Shown here piece after piece: positions 25,796-37,684 of a DNA stretch of 64,000 bases. The notes beneath the pieces are model-generated. The model was not told the origin of the DNA. It worked only from the letters and a program-made list of their open reading frames with translations, and did no database searches. The first letter of the stretch is position 1. Every line of letters starts with the position of its first letter. Source of the stretch: Varroa destructor (lineage: Eukaryota > Arthropoda > Arachnida > Mesostigmata > Varroidae); assembly GCF_002443255.2 (NCBI RefSeq), contig NW_019211455.1:18699126-18763125 (forward strand), read 5' to 3'. Position numbers and translations under genes: made by a program.

Positions 25796-28700
25796 TACAC
25801 CATGATGACCATCCTATTTATTCATTTGAGATGTCAAACGTATCACTGCAAGCTGATCTATCGTACTAATTGTACAAAAACGGTATCATCGGGTAACGCA
25901 AGGTAACTGCGTGATTATTTCTACTCTTAAATATGGGTTGTCCTATACTAAAAAAATGAGAGTACACTTAATAGGTGACATGATTCCTGCAGTCATATCA
26001 GTCCAGGAACTTTGGAATCGTTGTAATGATATCAAACCTGAATTTCAATATTGATATTGCTATATTATAGCAGACGAAAAAATTTGTTGTTTAATTGCAG
26101 AACTATGGGAGCAGCTACTAAGTTTCTGTAGAAAAATATAGTTATCCTTAAATATTTAGACTCTTGTGACGTTTGGCGTCAAAAGCATATAGAAACGATT
26201 GACCACGTACAAACTAGAGTTTTACTTTAAGGGTATCTTCAAGTCGCAGTAGTTGCGGAAAATACTAGCGAAGTTAGCAGTAATATCACTATCACATGAA
26301 AGTTTTAAGTAGTATCAATGAATCTTATGCGGTGATGACGTCAATGAATAGGGAAATGGACTATTGGTTAACAATGTGACCTTTCGTGCTGATAACCGCC
26401 ATTGCAATACTACAAATAATTATGGACTCAGCGCTTCAATAACATTTATATGCATTTTTTTTTTGTATGTATCAAGCCAGTCTGGTTTGATTTAGCCGTA
26501 CAATAAATAAGCCATTGTACTATCGTCCATACCAGTTACTAATAAAGCGTTCTTGCACGCCTTAAATCACTCGGTCTTCGTAACATGTTCCGTTCAATTT
26601 GACAGTACGTTACGCCTTGTTACCTTGTATCTTCTCTTAGTTGCAATAACTACGATACCTGTTTCCTCAGTAACTCAGTAAGTCTAGGGGGCATGATAAA
26701 GCGTTCTTCAGATTTTGAAGCGAAACAGCCTCTTTCTTTTGCTCGTAAAACATAAAAGTTCAGTTGATCTTTGTTTGAATAGCAGTCTGCTTTTTCTGTG
26801 TTTATACACCTTAGCTCGACAGCCCATTGTGTTTTGAGGAGGGCAAATGGAGTATGGTTGATACATGTCTAAAGTCACAACAACTGGAGAACGCTGAAGC
26901 GGTTCCATGACAGATCCGCCCACATATATAGTCGGAGATTGGCAAACGAACTAATTGCCTCCGATTGAGCTGCGTAGAGCTACATGAAGGTTTAGGCAGG
27001 TCATCGCGCAGGGTAACAGGAAAACTATAGAAAAACGTTCCGCTAGGCAGAACTGTTCTGTCCTCGTGACAGCTTAATGTGTAATGTATCCGCCTGGTAA
27101 TGACACGTTGCGGCCGAAGCTCCAAGTCAGCACTAGACTTACGGTTCATTTCGTAGTGGAGGCCAGCCAGCCAGTCAACCGTTTGATGAAGTGTCCGATG
27201 GTGGTACCGGACGTCGAAACATAGAGGCTAAATTGTTTATAAATGCTATAAATTGAAAATAATATCGGGCACCAGGTAGCATTTCGCATGCATATTTACG
27301 CCAACCTTGTACCCGGTATCTTCATCTCCAACTGTACTTCGTTTGCTTTGATTCAAGCACCTAGCAGAGTTGCTTTTCCGATCGATGCTTCTGTTTTATC
27401 ATAGGACACGCGTAAAAAATCGTTATCATATTATGGTTGGCCCACGTACCCTATGTCGGGTTCTATCTTCTTTACTTTATGAACACAACTGATTTAGTTG
27501 ACGTCGGATTTCGTCTGCTATAGCACTGCGTCAACTCTCTGGTGTATATTGTAGATGTAATAAAGATAGATTTGCTACGTTGTGCCATGTACATAGTGCA
27601 GCTCTTGGCCAATATGGTTCGTGCTAATTAGTTCGCTGTTGAAGGTGTTTACGAGAAATACCTATATCGACGCGGATACTTCGCAATGGTTAATAAGTTA
27701 GCTTTAATACTACTATTGTCCACCTTCAAAATCGGTACCTTAATGATATTCAACTCAGGCGTAGGTTCCTCATATTTTTACAAGCGTGTTAGCGATACCC
27801 CTAATATATCAGCATTCGGCCTACGACAAACTGGTGGTACATCGCCAATCTCGAGGCCAACTTCTAGGAGTTCTATTAGCATATGCTATTTGGGTTCTCA
27901 TACTGTTTCTGGTTGCTGGAGGAAAGCCATGCACTAAAAATCTCAATACCCAGCTGGTTCGTTGTTTTAACCTTCGAACAAAAGTAGCATATAATGTCGT
28001 ATTCATATATACAGCCCCGTATTCTGGCGTAATGTTTTAGCAGGATAGCTTGGTGCATCTGAATCTCGTTTCGGGCCGATATTAAACGACAAATGCCATC
28101 CCAGTCGGATCCCTTTGGCTAAGTACAGCAACTGTCATATTTGCCCTCGGTGTGATAATGCACGCGGGTTGTCTTATGTGTATTCAGTTTAGATCCCTCG
28201 CTCTTACGAAGGTTCATTTTGTACGTATCGGCTTTCATCCGTGTTATCACTAGTCCCGAGTCTACTCTTACTTTCCTGGTCTTGACAGCTGTCGCCGCCG
28301 CTCGTTTTTGGGAACAACGCGTCGTAGCACAGTGGAGCAAGCACTTAGTAGTCAGCGAAAGCAACGTAAGATACTTCACTCAGAGTGACAGCACTAGAAC
28401 TCAGAGAACAGCATAGAACAGGAAGATACACAACGCAAAACGACCTGGTGGACCTCATGCCTACCTGGCTTTACCACACGAGCTAACCGATATTGGGATG
28501 GAGTAACAAAACGAAGTGCAGGGACTCACGCATGAGAAATAAGTTAACGAGGCACTAAACTCTAACAACCCTAGCGGCTAGGTCCGTTCCGTCTCGTACG
28601 ACCACGTCCGCTGATATTTTGATGGCGGTCACTCTCGCCGAAACAATCGAAAGCTTCGTTCGTGCGTGGGGTGAAACCGATAGTGATCAACCTTTCTTTT

Positions 28701-31700
28701 CCACACCCCCGAGAGTTACATTGGGGGGTTCCGGCCTAACATGGGTCCCATCATAATTAACGTCTTGTCAGTCAACGACTTTCCTTTCTCGTTTCTTCAA
28801 ACTCATTGAGCCATTCTTAAGATTGTACTTTATTTTTTTCTCCGGCCTCCACACTTTCCCAGCTGCTTATTCTATTTTTTGTTGGTCTTAACTTATGAGG
28901 GCTAACCGCAGACGCAGAAGCTTTGCACATTATATAGAGAGTTCCAACCGATTCCTTCTTGCTATTTTTGAGCGAATTGCTCAACGCCAGCTGCGTCGTA
29001 CGAGATGGATATAGAGATCGAAAGGAGCCAGTGGAGCCATCGTTTACTGGAAAAATAGGTCATCGGGTCGGCGTGGAATGGAGACGCCGTTCAGAGAATA
29101 GGCTAACATTCCCTGTGGTTGCCTTCTAAGAAAATCTTGAAAAAAACACCATTTTTATAACAGCGACATTTCTAATCGGGATTATCCCAGCCGCCAGATG
29201 CTACGCATTTAACGCCGGGTTCTTGAATTGGCTGCGTCGCTATCCTCCAAATTATTATAAGAAATTACAGTGAACCACACAGTCTCTTATCTGGTCCTGC
29301 GTTCAAACGATGTTCCTTTATAATTTTTTTTTTTGTCAAAGGCAACAATTTTGCACTTGAGTATTGGTAATTTACCCTCAACAATGATTTTCCATTATCT
29401 ACGCGGAATTCATTGCTATCAACCATGTATGTTGCAGATTCAACCTTAGCTGCATCTACGCAGGGTAGAATATCGCAACGCTGATTCGCGGATAAAAATC
29501 TTAGCTAACACGATCATAGTTTGCTTGGCGTTGAAGCTAAGTGTATTCGAAGTGGACCTACAGGATGGCCAGCTGAGAGAAATACACCGCTATATTCGAA
29601 CGTCTAGGGTATATATAGAATAAATCTGCAAAAAGATATTCCTAATATCCGTATCGTTGCCTAAAATGTTTATTTCTTTCTGGATCCTCGTATCTGTCTG
29701 TGCATAGATAGATCTGTTCTTGATTACAGATAAACATGGAATGAATCCCGTATAGACGTCACGGAGTTGGCAAAGCGGTAGAGGACTAATCCTAATCATA
29801 CACAAAAACGACCAGTCAGAGACAGTCAGTGGTCAGAGAACAACGCTTTCTGAGTGGACGAAACAAACGAAAGTTTGCATCATTGATATAGCAGCCGTAA
29901 CTTATTTATACTTGAATGAACACGTCCCACGACGAATAACTTAAGCGGCTATAGAGCAAGTCATCATTGCGCGCTTCAGATCAGGTTCTTGCGTCTGAAA
30001 CAGCAAGCTCCGCTGTCTCGAATAGCCGAGAGTCACTGCGATGCTATATTTAAGAGCTATCTGGATGTTTCCTAGCTGGAAGATTTTTCGTTTTTATATT
30101 ACAGGTGCTCTATAATCGTGTCATAAATTCTAGGATACGACATGACACAGTGTGTTTATACTACAAAAGGCAACACAGGCGTTTGTAACCGCCTTTTTCG
30201 TAAGAGAACAACATATCATCTGTTTTGATGTATGAGACTTGCGTCAAGCTTCCTCAGCTTTTGATCTGACGGTATCGAATATTTTGTGCTATAACTTTCA
30301 TCTATCGTTTAGTGAGATTCAGTTCACTCGATAACAGATCTATATGTCAGTAATACTATACGTTTTTCATATATGTACGATGAATTTCTATTGAGAAAAA
30401 AACACTTATCGAAATTGAAGGTGATGCAAAGAATATTATTTACACGAGGCTATTAACAATCAATTTTGGATGCTATTTATGACATATCTATACTTTTGAA
30501 ATAAAATGTGTTTTAATAATGCTTTTAAGTTTTGGCAGTAGAGTCCAAACGGTTCTACGCATATGATAAATGTAGCTTAAATAGTAAGCTCAATTTTCGT
30601 GGATCAACACATCTGATTTTAGGAGTTTCAGTTGAATGATGTTACAAAGTTGGTACCAATTTTTTTAACGCGAAATTAGAATAGGACCATTATGATTAGA
30701 AGATGTGGGCCGCATTTTTACGTATCCTTTATACTTAGCAGCTTCACATGAAAAGAAATGGTTCCTATATATGTTATAAATATGACTTTTTTGCTAGGGG
30801 CCACGTAGGACAATCGAGCAAAACACTATCGTAGTTTAGTTACCGAGACATTCCAACTAAATATGAAACAATATAAAAATTAAGTCGACAAGCTCGCTAT
30901 TAGCCTGATAAAGGTTTGCCAAGTTATTTTTAATATAGTTTCACACATGCAGCTACGGTTATCCGAGCACCCAGTGAACGTTTGGCCAATTTGAATTAGC
31001 ATGATAAAACTGATAGAGAATATAAAGCCATCACCGTTCCTTGCTGTCTCTTGTATGATACTTAAGAAAGCAGCGGATAATTTTTCGAAAATTTTGGAAG
31101 TCGATGGCGCGTTGATATCAACAAAATCAAGATATGGAAAAAGCTACGGGGGATTCTACGCCTTCTGGGGTTCGATGGCGCCAAGTCATGACCTCACAGT
31201 CTACCCGACTAACTGATGTCCAAGTCCGTGTCGGTATGAGGACGTATGTTGTGATGAAGACAAACACATGGAAGATTAGTGGGTACATACTGACGCTAGC
31301 AACCGGACCCGCCGTCTATTAAATGCTCTATATTTTTTCAATCGGCAACCGTAGCAGCTAAGAACAGCCAGCGATTAACATCCTAAAGCCCACAGTTACC
31401 ATGATCAGGAGTCAACCTGTTGACAATAACAGGAGAAATCTGCGTTGTTTACGACAACGATAACGCCGTCAGGCAGTCATTTTTTCTGTTGCTTTCAACT
31501 TCATTGAAAGACTTGGGCCGTTACCCTAGCCAGTAACACATAGTGGCTGTTGCCAAAGGGTCGGATAAAAGCCTCATAAAGCTTTGAGTGTTAGACGCGT
31601 TGCGTATTACTGTATTTAGATGCTGCTTTCCTGCTACGTAGTGCTTACGTGCACCCGCATTGCACAATGCCAGCGTGAGTGACACTCGTTCGGGGCGAAA

Positions 31701-34700
31701 ATCGTCGTCCAAATGCATTTTCGATCATGAAACGGACTAACATGTAGGAACTTAGCAGCAGTTTTCCACCTTAGGCCCCACCCTGTGCCAGCGTAGGCTT
31801 CTGATAGAACCTTTGTGCCGCTTATATCAGACGACGATAACTCTCGTCGGGTATCTGCCTCGATCGACACCTCGCGTTAAAGCGCGCTGATAACAACATC
31901 GAGGGTTACAGACGATGTTCTTTCGAAAGCCCTGATGATGTGCGAACCTGAACCAGGCGAGAGATCAAAAGATTTCTGTTCTATCGCCTCCTCTATCGAG
32001 CAGACATTGAGTACCTTGTATGAGACGGGACCTTGTGTGAGTGCAATTATAATCCACGTCTTCGTCATCAACAGAGCGGTCGATCAATGACCGTCATCTT
32101 TTAGTACTGACAGCATCTGAAGTAGTAAGGTAAGCCAGTTTCCCTAAAACTCTGTTTGCCCCCTTCTACGGGGGTTGCTAGTCTGGAGTGACATGGGCCG
32201 GGCCAGATGCGCTCACGAACGAGAAAGGTGGTAATGACCATGAAGGATGTAGCGGGCTAAGCTCATATCGACCTGAACTGATCTCTTTTCAAGTAAGCAA
32301 ACTGATTGGCTGCCCTCTTGCTTGCTCCATAACTAGCTTCGCTCTCGAGTAGGCGCCTGCCTGAAAACGTCAAGCGCAAACGAAGACACAAAGGGTACTG
32401 TAAAGCCAGATTGAGGCGGCAGGGCGGCCGCGCGGTCGGTCGTTTTCGAAATTGTGGAATTATTAAGTATTTGCGAATGTCAACGGTGCCGTTTCATTTA
32501 TCAGACGTTCAAAGCCGACGAGCTACCTGGGCCAACAAGCGGTCAAAGGGCAATAGAAGGTAAGGCGGTACTCACTGGTTGGCCGTTTCTATTATTATTT
32601 CGCCTACTGCTGCAGAACTGGTTGCTATAGCCGCAACAGAAGGATTACTGTCGGGTTAACAGTAGCGAAGTAAGTAACACGGTACATGCTAGAAAGTTCC
32701 TAGGCCTTCGTAGTTCTGATGTTGTGCATCGAATCCCTGTCTTTCTTGATCTCCTTTTCTTCCCTAGTGGTCTTGCCTTCAAAGGATCTTGCTTTAGGGA
32801 CGGAAAGTGGGGGCCTACTTGGCAAGCTGCGTAGATTCTTGTCCGCCACCTCAATACAACTCAATTTTCCGTTATTCGCAAAGACGTACTGCTGCCTGGG
32901 TATCATTGGCCGGGCAGGCGACCTATCGAGTCTCTTCACTCGGATCAGGTTATGATACATATACTTATCGTGGTCTTGATCCGAACCCACCGCCGACACT
33001 ACGATGGCCACTCAATTCCTGCACACGGTAACTTGTATATGGTTTTTGAGCTAGGTTTGACTAGTGGCCATAATAACGACTGAGGAACTGCTAGCGTTAG
33101 CCTCTTTTCAGGCAGGTCGATGTGATTATGTCATAACCGGCCATCCATATCTAACATGGTCATGTCAACAGGAGCGTTTCTATAGTCGCTTGAGTTCAAT
33201 TAAACGACTTGCTATTCCTGCCAGAAACGAATAGGATGAGGATACGGGTGGGGATTCAAATGATGCTTTGTGGGTTTGACATACAAGCACTGCCTAACTC
33301 TGCGCGAATATGTCGAAACATACTTTCGAAAGGAAAACCGAAACCCCAGGTTCTTGCAAGCCGTTACACCGCCTATGCCGTTATAATATACGGTGCACGA
33401 CAGCTTCCGTACGAACATTAGCAGAAGCAACAAAATGGTAGACGCGGTGACCATGCACGCATATACACCTAATGAAATGGCTCTTACGCAAGCGTCTGGG
33501 CTGGCTGGTATTGATGTGGGCATACGTTGCAACAACCCGCCATGAGCTTTTCCTTTTCCAGTTGACTAATTTGCGGCCTTTCTCAACGGAGATTTCTGTT
33601 TCTTTATCGCTCCATGTAAATTCTGCGTTGCTATCTATTTTCTATTTCCTACGATTACAATTACTGTTATTATCTCCAGTGTCATAGCACACAGTAGGAT
33701 TCACTGGGTAGGGTCTGAAGGTGACGTTGACCTTGTCTCTCCGACCGCTTGGGCTGAACTGGATCCTTTTCACAGAGTCATGTCATGGACCTCCTGCACA
33801 CAAACTTTAGTCAAGAGATAAAGACGCAGTTGCCTCACAGGACCCATTCCATGTACTCTAACACATCGGACACGAAGAAACGATTCTTTATGGTACAATA
33901 ATGTTTAGGCAAGTACGCTTGTTACACTTAAAGAGCCTGTCATATTAAGGCAAGCTGGGCCAGCTTAGTTGGACAAGGCTTATTCGGCTTCTACGGCCGA
34001 TGTCGAAATGTCTTGAAATGTGAAGCAGCGTAAAATAGGTCGGGCGATGTAAAAGGGCCCAAATGCAGAAAACGGATCTGCACGACGAACGCCGGCATCA
34101 CTGAAATCAAAGATATGAAACAGATTAATTATAGTACCTTTAATTGGACGGGATTAAGAGCTCCGACAGACCTACGAAAGAGTATTTGCCAGTAACCTTG
34201 AAAATCAGCTCTTTTTTATTCGACGCTAGATGGTATCATGAAATAGTATGTAGTACTAGAATTGCACGAACCACTTTCTAATATATATATATATATATAA
34301 TATTTTTTGCGAATACAGATAAGGAATGCAAAAGCCAAATGTACTTACAAGCACAATGACATTGTTATTTTGTGAGGAAAGAGTGCCTTACACATTTAGA
34401 TAATAATGAATGCTGGGCATATTTTAGTTATTTCATAAAAGCTTAAATGTGAAATAATTAAAATACTTGCGCAAAAGAAGTAACTATTTTTTTAGTACTC
34501 ATTATGTCTGCAGTCAGCTGCAGAAATTAAGAAAAACATCTACCTAATAACATGTGAGTGCACTGAGTCTCGATTCTCCATCGTAAACGGTCGTCATGCT
34601 ATCAGTACTCTTTAAGCTGAGTAAACTATCTGGCCTTGGTTTTTTAGCTCATATTTCTAAACAGCGGGCACCTTGTTATGCACAGCATGGTCGTTGTCAC

Positions 34701-35900
34701 CCAGAGCCACGACCTCTATACTTGACTCGATAACACTGAATTTTTGTCTGTTCGTAGCGATTTTTTTCAATACGCATATTCGAGGCAACGCCACCAGAAC
34801 GGGGTGGAGGCTCTAAAAGGCCGTCGTCGGAAATGAGCTCTGTCAAGTGACGCTGTCTTGACGCGTGGGAGAAGCAGTAGCCCCTGGTCACTTGGCTTCA
34901 ACGTGCATACACATCATGAACGTTCGAAGCATTGGAAGAGGGATTTAGATATAATAAAATGAAGTCTCAGAAATTTCCCACATGACAATGTCTTGCTTTA
35001 TATGGTTGGGTCTTACACTGTTCTTGTCGCATCTGTTTTTAGATATTGTTTTTCTTCTAATGCGTTTCTTTGGTACTTGAAATTGATATGGATATATTTG
35101 TGGATTTACTTACGGGATGTGTGAGATTAGCTTGACTTAAGCAATTTTCGATCGCTGTTCTGTATCTAGTTGCTGATTTCTGACACTACATGAGTAGCAC
35201 ATGAATAAATCTTCAATTTAAAATAATTTCATGAAACATTAAGAACGATGCCACCAGCAACTGTTATACGAAATGTTAATAAGGTGTTTGATTTATCTGT
35301 ACGAAAAATTAACAATACAATTTTTTAGGCACTTTTACATTATATCGATTCGAATTTTCTTCGTACTTCAGATTTCAGATGTTACGTCATCCTAGATGCT
35401 CATGGCCCTCGAATCATCGACGTGTGATAACAGGTTCTACAGTTTGAACCGGACAAGGTTACGAGACCGGAGGTACAGAGGATAGTTTACGTCACCCTCA
35501 CATTATAAAAAACCTGCAATTCAAACAAAATCATATCATTGGCAACTCCTTGTAGCTGACTGCGCCGAAAGCAACGTAGTCCACCTGGTTGGTTGTTCCG
35601 CAGATAGTGAGTGCGGCATATGATTGTTACACTCGAAGCCTTTCTCGCTTTCTGGAAAATGGAAAGGGACCATTTCGATTATATTCCATAATCGGCTAAT
35701 CCCAAGAACAGGAAGTCCTTCCGAGTCGAGTCGTTGTTACTAGTAACATTTCAAAATTTCGCATGTGTTACAACCGTATATTATTCAAACACTCGAACAA
35801 AGGATAATTATATGAGCTCCTTTATTTTTTTCTCTCATTATCGAGGTCATGCAACTCTATGCAAGAAAACGTGTCACTAGCAGCGAAGAGGGTCGACAGG
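25796..35900. other. intergenic, nothing recognised
   Basis: About 10 kb without a supportable gene. Frames of about 100 codons occur near 26.8-27.1 kb (minus), 32.7-33.0 kb (minus) and 33.2-33.5 kb (minus), but none shows a known motif or splice-consistent structure. A 20-bp AT run lies at 34280-34299. Confidence 0.5.
34280..34299. repeat. (AT)n microsatellite
   Basis: Uninterrupted alternating A and T, read directly. Confidence 0.9.
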
Positions 35901-35989
35901 TACCCGGATCAGGATGCGTTACCCATGCGGCGACTGCCGACCAGTTTAGCTGACGCATGAAACTTGCTTTGTCTACTGGTTCTTTGGAG

Positions 35990-37684
35990 CGGAGGACTTA
36001 ACCGAGACGACAATGACAAATGGCTCGCGTGGGCCTCTTTTAGCAAGCCCTGCAGGATAACTTCCTCTACCGATGCACGGATGCGTGTCCTACTGGTCCG
36101 CTGCATCGGCTGCGTGCTCAATTGATTGCTGACTTCGACTCAAGTTGGGCTTCCGGCAGATAGAAGAATGCGAGCGACCAACGAGTGACAGCCATTGCTA
36201 CCCGCCCGTGCCTTCTCACTGCTGGAAGTCCCCCGACAACTCTCATAACGCCTTGTGACATTATTTGAAAAATAGGAGGTACTACTTTTTTTATTGTGGC
36301 CGCTGCTACCAATGCTGCGCCGTTGATGCTACTGATGATAATGCTGTAGTTGCCCCTGCACCCACCGCCATTGCCATCATCACCTCCGGTGTATGGGGTT
36401 CCCTGAGGGCTTCTGCCGATGCTGGTACCGCTGCTTGCACAACTAGTAAAGCCAGCAGCTGGGTAGATCGGCAGCAGGCAGCTGGAATATCGGGGTTATG
36501 GGGAGTCTTCTGGCTGACGGCATGGGTGCTCTGATGTCTATATACGGGGCGGGGAGTGGGGCAATACGTGATCCAGAAGTGGGAAAGGAATGGCCTGGAG
36601 CCACCAACAGCACACACCAGAGTGATAGTGCGATAGGGGATTGTCGGTACGCATGCGCCCCCGCCTTCGGCCGAGTGGTTCTAGTCGGCGACCATCTCTA
36701 ACACAGCAGCAGGGTTTGGTGGCTCGGTCGATTCGACGCTGCTCACAAGGCAGGCAAGCTGCCTTCACCCTGCCTGGCAAGCCCTGCCAGGGCTCTTCGC
36801 CCTGGGTTCGCAAGGAGGGAAGGGAAAAAGCACGGGAAATGAGGGAGAGGTGATAAACCACCACCGCCGCTACCATTACCACTATTGTGGGGCGGCCAGA
36901 CCTCTTAGAAGCAGGGCCTTGTGAATAGCACCAGCATTGGCTGTGGGACTTCTGTAGAGAAAGGACGTTTAGGTGGGTAAGTAAAGCTAGAGCCTTCATT
37001 GGGGGAAAGCGTGGGATTTCATTTGGGGGCTTTTCAGGAGACTTTTGGGGACATTGGGCGAGGGCAAACGGGCGAGGCCGAGGGGGAGAGAGCGCCGGCG
37101 TGGCGTCGCTAACAGGGGCTTTCGGGTTGCAATGCGACCGCCTGCCGCAGAGCGTTGCGTCGAGCTCGCCTAGGCGAACGGCTGGCTAGAGCAGGCCCCA
37201 GCCTAGGCCGAGCAGTGTAACCTAGTTAGTTGGCTTCAGGCCGGTAGGAAGTACATCAGCCTCAGGCCGTAGCAAGCTAGGTGCACCTAAAATTAAAAAT
37301 AAACAACATCAACACCAACAAGAAAATTAGCAACATCAACAAACCAAGAAGAACAACTTCTACAACTACAAAAAGAAGAAGAAGAAGTAAGTAAACAACG
37401 ACCTATCGATACTACAACTAGAATCAACAACAATAGCAACCACCGAAACAACAACGAAAGCAACAACAGGTTAACTACTACAAACAACTTCAAGCACTAG
37501 TCCTAACTACTACTTTTACTAACTAGTACTAGTCAGGAAGGGGGGACGAAGGAGCTACGGGGTCGATGACGGCGGGCAGTCGGGGTGCCTGCGGCTGAGC
37601 CAGGCCGCTTCGGGCGCCAAACGCGCCCAAGACGCGCCCCGACCTCGCCAACGAGCCACTCGTTGCTGGGATTTCCTTTCCGGA
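35990..37684 (+). promoter_or_regulatory. GC-rich 5' flank and probable promoter/5' UTR of the TMEM200-like gene
   Basis: Clearly richer in G and C than the rest of the window, with many CpGs and long open frames on both strands that I take as a by-product of few stop codons. It holds three tandem hairpins (36747-36805), a 12-bp palindrome TCGCCTAGGCGA (37166-37177) and a CAA/AAC-rich run (37290-37490). A strong donor context (GAAGAA|GTAAGTA at 37387) and an acceptor-like TACTAGTCAG ending at 37536 would fit a small 5' UTR intron. An in-frame TAA at 37520-37522 precedes the gene's start. Confidence 0.45.
36747..36805. other. three tandem 7-bp hairpins, two mutually exclusive
   Basis: Three perfect stems of 7 bp, each closing a 5-nt loop: AAGGCAG-GCAAG-CTGCCTT (36747-36765), CCTGGCA-AGCCC-TGCCAGG (36773-36791) and CCAGGGC-TCTTC-GCCCTGG (36787-36805). 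The second and third share 36787-36791, so only one of them can form at a time. Located about 0.9 kb upstream of the TMEM200-like start codon. Confidence 0.6.

Noticed and set aside
31504..31525. TGAAAGAC..TGGG resembling miR-71
   Set aside because: miR-71 is nearly invariant, and this has several mismatches and no hairpin.
36664..36760. Segment resembling a tRNA-Ser/Leu D arm (GGCCGAGTGGTT)
   Set aside because: No T-loop GGTTCGAATCC at the right distance and no matching acceptor stem.
36538..36999. 153-codon minus-strand frame
   Set aside because: It lies in a GC-rich block where all frames are stop-poor. The composition (Cys/Trp/Arg/Pro mixture) looks like translated promoter DNA, and no motif was seen.
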